Below are positions 16,787-26,270 of a DNA stretch of 42,389 bases, piece after piece. The translations under genes and the position numbers were made by a program. The notes under the pieces are model-generated. The model had not been told where the DNA came from and searched no databases. It worked only from the letters and a program-made list of their open reading frames with translations. The stretch lies in assembly GCA_001803235.1 (NCBI GenBank), contig MHBL01000340.1, forward strand, positions 1 through 42,389, read 5' to 3'. Numbering within the stretch: position 1 is the first letter of the stretch; each line of letters opens with the position of its first letter. Origin of the DNA: Lentisphaerae bacterium RIFOXYA12_64_32 (GTDB taxonomy: Bacteria; Verrucomicrobiota; Lentisphaeria; Oligosphaerales; YB12-FULL-65-16).

Positions 16787-17287
16787 GGGACTTCTCCTTT
16801 CGCAGAACACAGGACAATACCACGGTCGCCGTAACGATGCAACGGCTGCGCCATCCCCGCAAATGGCACACGCCGCTGCAGTGCGTCCGTCGCAGGTGGA
16901 AGGCGGAACGTGAAACGCCGGCCAAGGGACTCGCGCCGTGGCGCGGGCAGCCTCCTGCCCGCAGGTTCGGGAGCCGGTGCCTGCCCTGACACTGGCGGCA
17001 CCCACGACGGACGCACTACGCACCATCCCCCAGGGCTGTTTCAAGATCTGGCGCCGCGTCTCGGAAGGCCACGCCTCCGCGCACACCAAGTAGGGGCGGC
17101 CTGTCCTCAGGCCGTCCCCCCCCGGCCCCTGACCATCCCCCGCCCGGGGTTGACAAACCCGGCGAGCCATAGTCCATTGTGCATGGTTTCCGCTCCGAGA
17201 TCCGACCGGCGCGGGTCATCCGGCGCCAGAGTTCGATAGCGATCGCGATACCAACTGCAACCACGATGCAATTAGAGGCAGGTCACC
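16787..17287. other. Divergent intergenic region between foldase and GH2-type genes
   Basis: About 500 bp with no gene. It holds a GCGGGCAG/CTGCCCGC hairpin with a CCTC loop at 16943-16962 and the partial MITE copy at 17030-17127. A TTGACA hexamer lies at 17150-17155 facing the GH2-type gene, but the matching -10 (TCCATT, spacing 17) is poor. Promoters for both divergent genes should be here. Confidence 0.45.
17030..17127. mobile_element. Partial copy of the MITE-like element
   Basis: From CAGGGCTGTTTCAAGAT (17031-17047) to the C-rich run near 17125 this matches 170-260 of the upstream element with only a few substitutions, including the GGGGCGGCCTG hairpin, in which one stem base now differs. 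The second hairpin and the right terminal repeat are missing. ACCATCCCCC occurs just before it (17022-17031) and just after it (17132-17141), which may be a target duplication or the footprint of a deletion. Confidence 0.7.
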
Positions 17288-20200
17288 ATGGGCATTATCG
17301 CAAGTTCGCGGACTCTGTTCCTATCGGCGTGCGTCTCTCTCTGTGGGCTGGCCGCCGCCGCACCGGCGCCGTGGCAGGTCGACCTGGCCGGCGACTGGCG
17401 CTTCTCGACCGGTGACGATCCGGCCTGGGCGAGCCCTGAATTCAGCGACGCGGACTGGGACACGATCCACGCTCCGGCACCGTGGGACAGTGCCGGGTAC
17501 GCGGAATACGACGGGTACGGATGGTACCGCCGCACGTTCGAGACGCCGCCGGAAGCCACCGCCAAAGCACAGGTCTTCGACCTCGGCGGCGTGGACGACG
17601 ACGATTGGGTCTACATCAATGGCAAACTGATCGGCAAAGGCAAGGGTTGCTACAAGCGCCGCCTGTACCCAGTCCCGGCCGGCCTGCTGAACGCCGGCCG
17701 AAACCTGATCGCGGTGCGCATCTTTGACGGGGGCATGGGCGGCGGGTTGGCGAAAGGCCCGATCCTGCTGGGTGTTCAGCCGCTGACCGACCGTGTCGCG
17801 CTGACCCAGTGCCGGTTCGAACCCGTTGCGCCGGAGCAGACGGAATTGCCGCTGACCCTGGCATTCACGAACCGCACCGACCAGCCGCAGAAGGCACAGG
17901 TCGACGCCCAACTCACCGACTACCTGCAGCGCGCGGTCGGCTCCCTCAGCACGGCACTGGACCTGGCCCCGAACGCCGTGTCGACCGTCACCGTCAAAGC
18001 ACGCGGCGGCGAGTGCACCGGCTACCGCCTGGCCCTGGATCTAAAACAGGGCAACGAGGCCTGGTCGACGGTGCGCTACCTGCAGACGGACGCCCTGGCC
18101 GGGCCACGCCGAACCCTGCTGCTGAACGGGACGTGGGACTTCCTGCCGGTGACAAGGATCGAGAATCCGCCGCCAGGCGGCGAGTGGAAACCGATCGAGT
18201 TGCCGCTCGCCGGTTGGGGCGGCTGGCCGGGCAAGGAGCACAGCGCCTGGTTCCGACGTCAGCTCGATTTGCCGCCGGGGCTTGACGGGCAACGCCTGCT
18301 GCTGCAGTTCCAGGCCGTGGCGCACGTCAGCCAAGTCTATGTGAACGGCACCAAGGTCGGCCGGCACCTCGGCGGATTTGAACCGTTCGAGTTCGACATC
18401 ACGTCTGCAGCCAAGCCGGGCGCCGCCAACGAGGTCCTGGTCGGCGTCACGGACTGGACAGCCGGGCTCAAGGACGGCACACCGATCCCGAACGACGTCG
18501 AGAAGGACTTCCCCGCCAATACGATGCTGTTCCCGTACGGCTGCCGGCCGCCCATGATCCGCGGCATCTGGCAGGATGTGTCGCTGGTGGCGCACGGCGA
18601 CGTCGGGGTCGAAGACGTGTTCGTCACCACCTCGGTCCGGCGCCAGGAACTCGCCGTGCGTGCCCAAGTTCGCAACTCCGGCGACAAAGACGCGGCAACT
18701 GTCCTGCGGCCGGTCGTCCGCGACGCCGAGACGCAGGCCCTCGCCTTGGAGGAGCGCAAACTCACGGCCCCACCCGGCCAGACGGTCACCGCCGAATGGA
18801 CTGTCTCATGGAAAGACGCGCGGCTCTGGTGGCCGTCCGACCCGCACCTGTACGCCCTGCGTCTGGAGGTCACGGCGGACGGCACGGTGACGGACCGAAC
18901 CGACACGCGGTTCGGGTTCCGCGAATTCTGGATCGACGGCACCGACTACCGCCTGAACGGGCGCGTGTTCCGGCTCCGCGGCCAAGTCTGCGCGCCGAAC
19001 TTCGAGACCCCCGAAAACCTGCGCACCTACTTCCTCTCGCACCGGGACGAGGCGAACTTCAGCCTGGTACGGCACCACATGTTCCCGCGCTCGAGCTACT
19101 ACTACGACATTGCCGACGAGCTGGGCATGTGCCTGAAAGACGAGAGCGGCTTCTATTGCGCGGCAAAGAACTACGCCCTGACCGATGACCGATTCTGGCA
19201 GAATCTGAAACGCCACCTCGACGGCATGGTGCGGCGTTCGCGCAACCACCCGTCCGTCTGCATCTGGAGTACGGAGAACGAGATCCTGCACTGCGGCGGG
19301 CACAAGACCTCGAAGGCGGACGCGAACATCTTCGATGCGAGCCAAGTCATCTCCGCGCTCGACCCGACGCGTCCGATCGAGTTCGAGGGCGACGGCGACA
19401 TGGTCGGCCGTGCCGCCACGGTCAACATTCACTATCCGCGCGAGTTCGGCTGTCACGACCACAACCTGTGGCCGAACGATTCCTGGTGGCTCGGCGAGGC
19501 GGGCAACGACCGATGGCCGAATGACCTGATCTGGAAGAAAGACAAGCCGTTGATCCTGGGCGAGTTCTGTTACTACCCGTACAGCCGTCCGCCGGGCGGG
19601 GTGTCGATTTTCGTCGGCGACAGCGTCTACGAGTCGCGCGAAATCGAGCGGGCCGCGCACGTGATGGGGGTGCGGTTCGTGAGCGAAGGCGCACGCTGGG
19701 CCGGCGTGACCGGTCTGAACCCGTGGGTGGGCGACAAGGTCTACGGGCAGCAGTGCCTGCCGCCGGTCACCGCCATCATCCGCGAGTGGGACCACGCGTT
19801 CTGGACCGGCGAGACGGTGGCACGGCACGTGCTCGTTCTGAACGACACGCTCGAAGCACAACACCTGACGCTCGCAGTCACCGTAAACGACGGCGACACG
19901 GCTGTCTGGTCGTGGTCCGAAAACGCCGACTTCGAGCCGGGCGGGCGACACGAGTGGGAAGTCAAGCTCGCCGTGCCGGATAAAGCCGGTCGATACCGGT
20001 TGGCCGCAAAGGTGCTCGCAGGCGAAAAACTGCTGTACACCGAGACGCGACCCTTGCTCGCCGCCGCACCGGACGCGATCGCCTGGCCGGCCCTGGATGG
20101 CGCGGCCATCTACGACCCGGCCGGCAAGAGCGTCAACGCCCTAAAAGACGCCGGACTTGACCTGGTCAAGATTGACTCAATCACGCCCGAATCCCTCAAG

Positions 20201-21907
20201 AACCTGCGCCTGCTCGTGCTCGGCCAGGACGTGTGGACGGCGGACGAGACCCTCGGCAAAGACTGCCTGCCGGCGTTCGTCACCGGCGGCGGGCGCGTGC
20301 TGGTCCTGGCGCAGTCCACACTCCCGAAATGGCTGCCGTGCGCCGTCCGCGTCGACAAACCGCGCGGCGCGACCATGACCTACCCGCGCTACCCGGGGCA
20401 CGCGTTACTCGACGGCATTGACGCCGACGGCCGCGACCTGTGCTGGTGGCGCGGCGACCACATGGTGGCGCGGTCATTGCTCCGCAAACCGCTCAGCGGC
20501 AACTTCCGCGTCATCACCGAAGCCGGCGGCAAAGGCGGCCTGCTGTGGACGCCGCTGCTGGAGTTGCCGAGTGGCCGCGGGACGTGGCTGCTCTGCCAGT
20601 ACCTCGTGGACGAGAAGGCAAAGACCGAACCGGCGTGCCGACAGTTGCTCGCCAACCTCCTGGCCTATCCGGGCCAACCGCTCCCCGAGACGCGCGTCGC
20701 GGCCCTTACGACACCGGAGTTTGGCACCTACCTCGCCGCGCTCGGCCTGCAGACCGACATGCTGCCGGCGGACAAAGACCTCGGGAACTTGGGCAACTAC
20801 GGCCTCGTGATTGCGGACTCCGCAACCCTGGCCGCAAGCCACGTCGCAACGCTGCGCAGCTTTGTCGAAGCGGGCGGCACACTGTGGCTGCACGCGCCTG
20901 CCGTCGCCGGGGAAGACACGATCCGCAGTCTGATCCCGGGCTTCAAGGCGCTCAGCAAAACGACCGCCAAGGGCCGCGTGACCAAGGCCGCCCAGGACGG
21001 ACTCGTCGCGGGCTTGTCCAACTCCGAGTTCTTCTGGTACCGCGAAGACTGCTGGTATGAGGACTGGGAAGGCCGCGGCACCGGGTTGATCGACGACCCC
21101 TGCGCGGTGCGCTGGACGTTCGCCGGGCCGGTCACCGCCTGCCTGCGCCCGCTGGCGTTGGGCGAGACCAAGCTGGGCAAGGGCCGGATCGTGTTCGACA
21201 GCCTGCGCCTGGCCGAGGCGGCGCCGGCCGTGTCCGAGAAGGCGCGCCGGATCGGTTCAGTCCTGCTGACTAACCTCGGCGCGCCGCTCGGGCGCCAGGC
21301 GGCTCTGGCCGCGGGAGACAAACAGAACCCGGTCGACCTCGGGGCTTGGCTCACAGTCCCGCTGCGCGACGACACGGCCAACGATGGTCAGGGCGGCTGG
21401 ACCGACCAGGGCAACAACGACATGCGCGAACTGCCGGCCGGACGTCAGACGTTCGCCGGCGTCGTCTTCGATGTCACGGAAAAGGGTCTCGTGCTCCAGT
21501 CTCCAGCGCACCTGCCCAAGGCGCCACCGCGCGCAGACGCACTCAAGATCGGGGCTTGCTGCGACACGCTCAGCTTCCTGCACACCGCCGCCTGGGCGTC
21601 GGGGTCCGGGAAGACGGTTGCAAAGTACCGCATCAAGTACGAGGACGGCACGGAACTGGAGACCCCGATCGCGGACGGCGTGCAGGTGGGCGACTGGTGG
21701 CAGGCCCAGGAAGAGTTGCCCGCCGCGCGCGTGGCGTGGCACGGCAAGAACCCGGCCCACACGCCCGTCTGCCTGTACCTCTACACCTGGCGCAACCCGA
21801 AACCCGGGGTGACCCTCACAACGATCTCGGTCGAAAGCACCGGCACCGACACGATCTACGCCCTGCTGGGACTGACGCGTGGGACCGTGACGAAATCGGC
21901 GCCGTAG
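17288..21907 (+). CDS. Very large secreted GH2-type glycosidase with two jelly-roll domains
   Basis: A 1539-residue exported enzyme of the beta-galactosidase/glucuronidase/mannosidase family. The ATG at 17288 follows AGAGGCAGG, and residues 1-25 form a signal peptide ending AAAAP. Two GH2-like sugar-binding jelly rolls are present: residues about 28-165 (GDWRFSTGDD, DDDWVYINGKLIGKG) and about 275-400 (NGTWDFLPV, SQVYVNGTKVGRHLGGF). An Ig-like domain follows, then a TIM barrel from about 545 with likely acid/base E665 (WSTENE) and likely nucleophile E759 (LGEFCYYPY). After about 880 there are two GATase-like Rossmann segments and a C-terminal beta domain. Duplication of the jelly roll and the long tail are unusual. 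Substrate unknown. Confidence 0.8.
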   Translation: MGIIASSRTLFLSACVSLCGLAAAAPAPWQVDLAGDWRFSTGDDPAWASPEFSDADWDTIHAPAPWDSAGYAEYDGYGWYRRTFETPPEATAKAQVFDLGGVDDDDWVYINGKLIGKGKGCYKRRLYPVPAGLLNAGRNLIAVRIFDGGMGGGLAKGPILLGVQPLTDRVALTQCRFEPVAPEQTELPLTLAFTNRTDQPQKAQVDAQLTDYLQRAVGSLSTALDLAPNAVSTVTVKARGGECTGYRLALDLKQGNEAWSTVRYLQTDALAGPRRTLLLNGTWDFLPVTRIENPPPGGEWKPIELPLAGWGGWPGKEHSAWFRRQLDLPPGLDGQRLLLQFQAVAHVSQVYVNGTKVGRHLGGFEPFEFDITSAAKPGAANEVLVGVTDWTAGLKDGTPIPNDVEKDFPANTMLFPYGCRPPMIRGIWQDVSLVAHGDVGVEDVFVTTSVRRQELAVRAQVRNSGDKDAATVLRPVVRDAETQALALEERKLTAPPGQTVTAEWTVSWKDARLWWPSDPHLYALRLEVTADGTVTDRTDTRFGFREFWIDGTDYRLNGRVFRLRGQVCAPNFETPENLRTYFLSHRDEANFSLVRHHMFPRSSYYYDIADELGMCLKDESGFYCAAKNYALTDDRFWQNLKRHLDGMVRRSRNHPSVCIWSTENEILHCGGHKTSKADANIFDASQVISALDPTRPIEFEGDGDMVGRAATVNIHYPREFGCHDHNLWPNDSWWLGEAGNDRWPNDLIWKKDKPLILGEFCYYPYSRPPGGVSIFVGDSVYESREIERAAHVMGVRFVSEGARWAGVTGLNPWVGDKVYGQQCLPPVTAIIREWDHAFWTGETVARHVLVLNDTLEAQHLTLAVTVNDGDTAVWSWSENADFEPGGRHEWEVKLAVPDKAGRYRLAAKVLAGEKLLYTETRPLLAAAPDAIAWPALDGAAIYDPAGKSVNALKDAGLDLVKIDSITPESLKNLRLLVLGQDVWTADETLGKDCLPAFVTGGGRVLVLAQSTLPKWLPCAVRVDKPRGATMTYPRYPGHALLDGIDADGRDLCWWRGDHMVARSLLRKPLSGNFRVITEAGGKGGLLWTPLLELPSGRGTWLLCQYLVDEKAKTEPACRQLLANLLAYPGQPLPETRVAALTTPEFGTYLAALGLQTDMLPADKDLGNLGNYGLVIADSATLAASHVATLRSFVEAGGTLWLHAPAVAGEDTIRSLIPGFKALSKTTAKGRVTKAAQDGLVAGLSNSEFFWYREDCWYEDWEGRGTGLIDDPCAVRWTFAGPVTACLRPLALGETKLGKGRIVFDSLRLAEAAPAVSEKARRIGSVLLTNLGAPLGRQAALAAGDKQNPVDLGAWLTVPLRDDTANDGQGGWTDQGNNDMRELPAGRQTFAGVVFDVTEKGLVLQSPAHLPKAPPRADALKIGACCDTLSFLHTAAWASGSGKTVAKYRIKYEDGTELETPIADGVQVGDWWQAQEELPAARVAWHGKNPAHTPVCLYLYTWRNPKPGVTLTTISVESTGTDTIYALLGLTRGTVTKSAP

Positions 21908-21939
21908 TGTCCCGCGCCACCATCACGGAGGATCGAGTC

Positions 21940-24900
21940 ATGAAAACCGTCCCGCTCCTTGCCCTCCTGGTTCTGCTCTGCACCGCGGCGCACGCCGAGC
22001 GTCTGCTGCTCGATGCCGCGCGCTGGCCCCGGTTCTGGACGGCCAACACCGGTGCCGAGTTCCCCGGCGCCGACATCAGAATGAACACGCTTGACGACCC
22101 GCAGCGCGGGGCCTGCCTTCAGGCCGTGTGCCAATTCACGGGCGAGAGCCGTTACGCCGGGTTGCAGTGGCGCGGCCGGGTCGACCAGGGCCAGGCGCTG
22201 GGATTCTGGGTCTGGCTGTCCGCCGGCAACGACGGCAGCGTCCGGCTGCTCGATTCATCCGGGCAATGGTTCGCGGGCGGCTTCAAGGCACAAGGCGGCG
22301 CATGGTCTCTGGCCCAGGTTCCGCTCACGGCGGCCGCGTTCAGCCACCACTGGGGCGGCGCCAACGACGGACAGTTCCACTTCCCCCTGACCGCAGTGCT
22401 GGTGGCGGTTGGGCGCGGGCCGGACCAGAAAGAATTCCGGCTCTCGAACCTGCACGTGGAGCGAGACGCCATTGCACCCGAAGAGCGCCTGCAGATCGTC
22501 GTCTCCCCCGGCGGCGCGTCCGGCATCCTGTTCCAAGGCGACGCGGCGGCGCCCACGGTGCGATTCGCCAACCGTATCGAACAGACCCTGGCCTTCGAGG
22601 CCCGGATGACGGCACAAACGGTCAACGGCAACACGGTCGAGGGCATGCTGCCCCTGACTCTGCAGCCCTGGGAGGAGAAGGAAGTCCCGGCATGGGTCAC
22701 TCTGGACGCGACCGCCCCGGGTTACACCCAGCTCGAGGTCGCCGCCGCACTGCCCAACGCGCGGCCGGTGCGCGCGCTCAGCGGCCTGGCCGCGGTGCCG
22801 AGACCGCGACACTATGGTCAGGCTGCACCCGACTGCTACTTCGGAATTCAGGTAGGAGCGGACCTGGAGGCCGCCGAACGCCTTGGCGCAAAGACCCTGC
22901 GGCATTTCCTGTTCTGGCGCTACTCGGAGGGAAAGCAGGGACGATTGGGCTGGAGCGCAACGGACCAAGCCGTCGAAGGTGCAACGCAACACCACATGGA
23001 TGTACTGCTGTCAATCGTGCTCACCGCTCCCGGCTGGATCGGCTGGAACCTCGACGGCAAGCCCCGGGCCCACGATCTGCCCGACCCCACGCGACTCGGC
23101 GAGTGGGAACGCTTCGTCGGCCAGGTGGCCGAACGCTACGGCAACAGGGTGCGCGTCATCGAGATCGAAAACGAGCCCGACCTGACCTGCGTCTCGCACC
23201 CGGAGCTCACGCTCAATGACGGCGTGGACTACTACCTGAAACTCCTGCGGTCAGGCGCGGCCGCGATCCGAAAGGCGGCGTCTGGCGTGCCGGTCGCGGG
23301 CACGGGTGTGAGCGGCGGCGACATGGACCGGGACTTCCCTTTCACCAAGGCCGTCCTCGACGGCGCCGCCGAGTGCATCGACCTCTACGCCGGGCACCCG
23401 TACGCCTCGCCGCGCAATTTCGGTCCGGGCCAGCACCCGAAGTGGCCGGTCCCGAACCGCATGGCGGAAAAGTGCCGGACGGCGCTCGACCTGATGACCG
23501 CGCACAATCGGCCACGGCGCATGTGGGTGGGCGAACTCGGGTGGCCGCTCGACGTGCGCTGTGACCCGCTCAGTCCGGAAGGCCTCGACTGGTCGGCATG
23601 CATCCTGCAGTCAATGCTGGTCGGCAAGACCGTGCCGGGTGTCGAGAAGTACATGCACTTCACGCTCGGCGGCTGCAATGAGAGTGGTTACGAGTACGGG
23701 CTGCTGCGCGGCGATCCGGCATACCCCCTGCCCGCGGCCGCGGCCTACGCGGCAGCAGCCCACACGCTGGACGACACGCGCCCCATCGAGCTGGCGCCGT
23801 GCGGGGACGCACTGTGGCGCGCCAGTTTCGTGTGCAACACACGTCAGGAACTGGTCATCGCCTGGTGGGCCGACACCGCAAACTGCGCCGTGCAACTCGC
23901 CGCCGATGCGCCCGCGGGCCGCTGGAGCGACAGCTTCTTCGCGACGCTGCAGCCGGAAAAGGGGCGCATCCCCATCGGACGCTTGCCCGTCTACTGGGTC
24001 CTGCCATTGGCACAGACCGGAGAGAAGCCCGCGTTCCTCGACGCCATGCACCAGACAGCGTCCGTCCCCGTCCAGGCGACCAACGCGTTCCTCAAGTCGG
24101 TCGACACCATCGTCCTCGAACTGGTCAACTACACAGACCAGCCTCGGGCCGTCCGTGTCGAAGGCGCCAGCGCGGTCGCCCAGGACCTCAGCCTGGCGCC
24201 GGGCGGCAAACCGATGCGCGTCGAGGTAAAGTTGACCACGCCTGTCGCCGTGGGCCAGGCGTCTGAAGTGCGCCTGACCGTCACGGACAGCGAGGTCAAA
24301 CAGTCGGTCGCCCTGAGTCCCGAACTCCTGCCTCTGAACCCGCCAGCGCCAGAGTTCAGCGTCGATGGCAACCTCACGGAGTGGCAGGCTGCGGCGCCGC
24401 TGACGGTGGCCAACCGCGTGCAGGTCCTGCCGCCGGACGGCACGGTGGGCTGGAGCGGGCCGGACGACCTGAGCCTAAGAGTGTGGCTGGCCGCGGACGC
24501 GCGCGGACTGATCTTCGCCTGCGCCGTGACCGACGATATCCACGCCGCACCCCTGACCGGGCCCGGCAACTTCTGGAAATCGGACGGCATCCAGATCGCC
24601 ATTGACCCGGACAACGACTCACTCGACCGTTTCGACGATGACGACCGCGAAGTGGGCCTGGTCCTCTCCGACAAGGGCCCGCGCGTCTACCTCGACAGCC
24701 CGCCGCCGGCCCGCGCCCTGGACGTGCCCGTCGCCATTCGCCGCGATGCCACGACAACCACCTACGAAGCGCTGCTCACCTGGGACGCGCTCGGCATTCC
24801 CGTGCCGGTGCCCGGCCGCGTCATCGCGCTGAATTTCATTGCCAACGACGACGACGGCGCGGGGCGTGCCTACTGGATGGGCCTGACGCCTGGCATTGGC

Positions 24901-24951
24901 GAAGCCAAGAACCCGCAAGCCTACCGCAAGTTTGTCATCCGTACACCGTGA
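21940..24951 (+). CDS. Secreted clan GH-A glycosidase (GH39/GH5-like) with C-terminal CBM9-like domain
   Basis: A 1003-residue exported enzyme, encoded 32 bp after the GH2-type gene and surely in the same operon. The ATG at 21940 follows GGAGG, and the signal peptide covers residues 1-21 (ending AHAE). A beta-sandwich region precedes a TIM barrel at about 305-620 with acid/base E412 (IEIENEPDL) and nucleophile E532 (WVGELGWP), the classic clan GH-A pair separated by about 120 residues. Residues about 806-1000 (DGNLTEWQA, FWKSDGIQIAIDPDND) match family 9 carbohydrate-binding modules, which bind sugar chain ends. The two operon enzymes probably act on the same glycan. The exact GH family is not certain. 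Confidence 0.8.
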   Translation: MKTVPLLALLVLLCTAAHAERLLLDAARWPRFWTANTGAEFPGADIRMNTLDDPQRGACLQAVCQFTGESRYAGLQWRGRVDQGQALGFWVWLSAGNDGSVRLLDSSGQWFAGGFKAQGGAWSLAQVPLTAAAFSHHWGGANDGQFHFPLTAVLVAVGRGPDQKEFRLSNLHVERDAIAPEERLQIVVSPGGASGILFQGDAAAPTVRFANRIEQTLAFEARMTAQTVNGNTVEGMLPLTLQPWEEKEVPAWVTLDATAPGYTQLEVAAALPNARPVRALSGLAAVPRPRHYGQAAPDCYFGIQVGADLEAAERLGAKTLRHFLFWRYSEGKQGRLGWSATDQAVEGATQHHMDVLLSIVLTAPGWIGWNLDGKPRAHDLPDPTRLGEWERFVGQVAERYGNRVRVIEIENEPDLTCVSHPELTLNDGVDYYLKLLRSGAAAIRKAASGVPVAGTGVSGGDMDRDFPFTKAVLDGAAECIDLYAGHPYASPRNFGPGQHPKWPVPNRMAEKCRTALDLMTAHNRPRRMWVGELGWPLDVRCDPLSPEGLDWSACILQSMLVGKTVPGVEKYMHFTLGGCNESGYEYGLLRGDPAYPLPAAAAYAAAAHTLDDTRPIELAPCGDALWRASFVCNTRQELVIAWWADTANCAVQLAADAPAGRWSDSFFATLQPEKGRIPIGRLPVYWVLPLAQTGEKPAFLDAMHQTASVPVQATNAFLKSVDTIVLELVNYTDQPRAVRVEGASAVAQDLSLAPGGKPMRVEVKLTTPVAVGQASEVRLTVTDSEVKQSVALSPELLPLNPPAPEFSVDGNLTEWQAAAPLTVANRVQVLPPDGTVGWSGPDDLSLRVWLAADARGLIFACAVTDDIHAAPLTGPGNFWKSDGIQIAIDPDNDSLDRFDDDDREVGLVLSDKGPRVYLDSPPPARALDVPVAIRRDATTTTYEALLTWDALGIPVPVPGRVIALNFIANDDDGAGRAYWMGLTPGIGEAKNPQAYRKFVIRTP

Positions 24952-24979
24952 GTGGCGTCCGCTCAGACGCCACACAGCG

Positions 24980-25017
24980 ATGCGTCAGCGCCCCTGGCCG
25001 GCGGGCCGGCCGATCAT
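24980..25017 (+). repeat. REP-like hairpin, family B copy 2 (changed stem)
   Basis: ATGCGTCAGCGCCCC followed by the stem GGCCGGC (24996-25002) paired with GCCGGCC (25005-25011), then GATCAT. The stem sequence differs from the other copies on both sides but pairing is kept. It starts 28 bp after the stop codon of the CBM9-bearing hydrolase gene. Confidence 0.65.
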
Positions 25018-25194
25018 AGGTTGGTGTTACTCGTGCCGGTTCGCGCCGCCGCGGGTCTTGCGCCCGCGGGGCGACGATTGGGGGAAAGAGGGCGGACGGC
25101 CTGGCCTGGTTCGGCCGCGTCGCTGCGTCGCGCCGGGTCGGGAGGCCCGGCGCCCACCTTCACTGACGCGTCACCACCGCACGGCGCGTCACCG

Positions 25195-25223
25195 TTGACG
25201 GCGACGGCCATTTGCTGTACAGT
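25195..25223 (+). promoter_or_regulatory. Sigma70-like promoter for the second pseudopilin
   Basis: TTGACG at 25195-25200 and TACAGT at 25218-25223 are separated by the optimal 17 bp. Transcription would start near 25230, giving a leader of about 80 bases. Confidence 0.6.
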
Positions 25224-25236
25224 AAGGTTAGGATTT

Positions 25237-25265
25237 CACACCAGTAGCGAGGGGGCTGCGGTGTG
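25237..25265 (+). promoter_or_regulatory. 5'-leader stem-loop of the second pseudopilin
   Basis: CACACC (25237-25242) pairs with GGTGTG (25260-25265), and inside it GTAGC pairs with GCTGC around GAGGGG with one bulged A. As for the first pseudopilin, the hairpin sits close to the predicted 5' end of the transcript. Confidence 0.4.
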
Positions 25266-25309
25266 GAGGTCGGCCTCAGTCCAAGTCCGTCGACAGGAGC
25301 TCACCCGCC

Positions 25310-26023
25310 ATGAGAATCCGCACGCTCGCCCCCGGCAGGATCATCGGCAGGCCTGGATCTCTCCCGTTCACGCTCATCGAACTCCTCGTGGTCATTGCGA
25401 TCATTGCGATTCTCGCCTCCATGCTGCTGCCGGCCCTGAACCAGGCCAAGGAGCGCGGCAAGCGCACCGTCTGCATCGGCAACCTCAAGCAGCTCGGGGT
25501 TGGGGTCAATATGTACTTGGCCGACTACGACGAATTCTACCCGGTCATGTACTGGAACCCGGATCTGTTGCGTTGGGAACCCCCGAACCTCTGGTGGCGC
25601 GGCGAACTCATGCCCTACATCAACCAGAACGAGACGTTTATCTGTCCGGCGCCGGGTCTCGCCTGTCAACCGCGAACCTACAACACCTGCAACTACATCT
25701 ACAGTATCTATCTCAGCCCGCAGCTCTACAGCATCGGCGCCGGCGCCCCGGTCTCAACAGGACGTAAACTGAAGTCGATCAAGGACCCGGAAGAGCGGTA
25801 CCTGTTCGCCGATTCCTGGGCGGACAGCAACTGGGGCGTCGACGGCTCCACGATGGTCTATCCCCCGCTGCCGGGCCACCCGTGGAATGGCAACCCCAAC
25901 GAGGACCGGCTCGACTACCGACACGCCATGGGCTTGGTCGCCGGATTCTGCGGCGGCAACGTGTCCTGGCGCGCCGTCGGCCAGGTGCTGGCCAGCAAGT
26001 GGTGGGTCGGCTGGACCCCGTAA
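25310..26023 (+). CDS. Pseudopilin with prepilin N-terminal cleavage/methylation motif
   Basis: A 237-residue pilin-like protein. The ATG at 25310 follows AGGAG. A leader of about 19 residues ends before FTLIELLVVIAIIAILASML, with Glu+5, so it should be processed by prepilin peptidase and anchored in the inner membrane. The C-terminal part has many aromatic residues and short loops. Where the first pseudopilin has H-X9-D, this one has H-X9-G (HAMGLVAGFCGG), so the usual Asp is missing. It has its own promoter and appears to be a single-gene unit. Confidence 0.85.
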   Translation: MRIRTLAPGRIIGRPGSLPFTLIELLVVIAIIAILASMLLPALNQAKERGKRTVCIGNLKQLGVGVNMYLADYDEFYPVMYWNPDLLRWEPPNLWWRGELMPYINQNETFICPAPGLACQPRTYNTCNYIYSIYLSPQLYSIGAGAPVSTGRKLKSIKDPEERYLFADSWADSNWGVDGSTMVYPPLPGHPWNGNPNEDRLDYRHAMGLVAGFCGGNVSWRAVGQVLASKWWVGWTP

Positions 26024-26130
26024 GCCCCCCGCCTGCCCCTGCTATACTCCCCGCGGCGGCACCGCGATCCTGCCAGGATTTTCCTGTCCCCAACTGTGCC
26101 GCTCCAGGCTGTTACTCTGTCGTTTCCGTC

Positions 26131-26178
26131 TGAGTACCGCCTTTCAGGCGGAAGTGGCAGCAACGCTTCAGCGAGCGG
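26131..26178. repeat. Dispersed hairpin repeat (family A), second copy
   Basis: It shares TGAGTACCGCCTTTCAGGCGG and CGCTTCAGCGAGCGG with the copy at 486-533; about four bases in the middle differ. The CCGCC-TTTCA-GGCGG hairpin is at 26137-26151. It lies between the second pseudopilin and the 3' end of the AraC gene. Confidence 0.75.
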
Positions 26179-26270
26179 GCGCATGGCGTTGCCATCCGTA
26201 CACGTGCCGACACGCGGAGAGAGACGCCACAACGCGAACATCCCCTCCGCGAGTGACATGGGAGTCGGCC

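Larger units (their letters stand above)
24952..25309. other. Intergenic region before the second pseudopilin
   Basis: A 358-bp gap with no gene. It contains the REP-like copy at 24980-25017, a CCGCGGG/CCCGCGG hairpin at 25049-25069, the promoter at 25195-25223 and a leader stem-loop at 25237-25265. Confidence 0.55.

Noticed and set aside
21346..21939. A long upstream extension of the CBM9-bearing hydrolase frame
   Set aside because: The extension overlaps the end of the GH2-type gene in another frame, while the ATG at 21940 has GGAGG and opens a good signal peptide.
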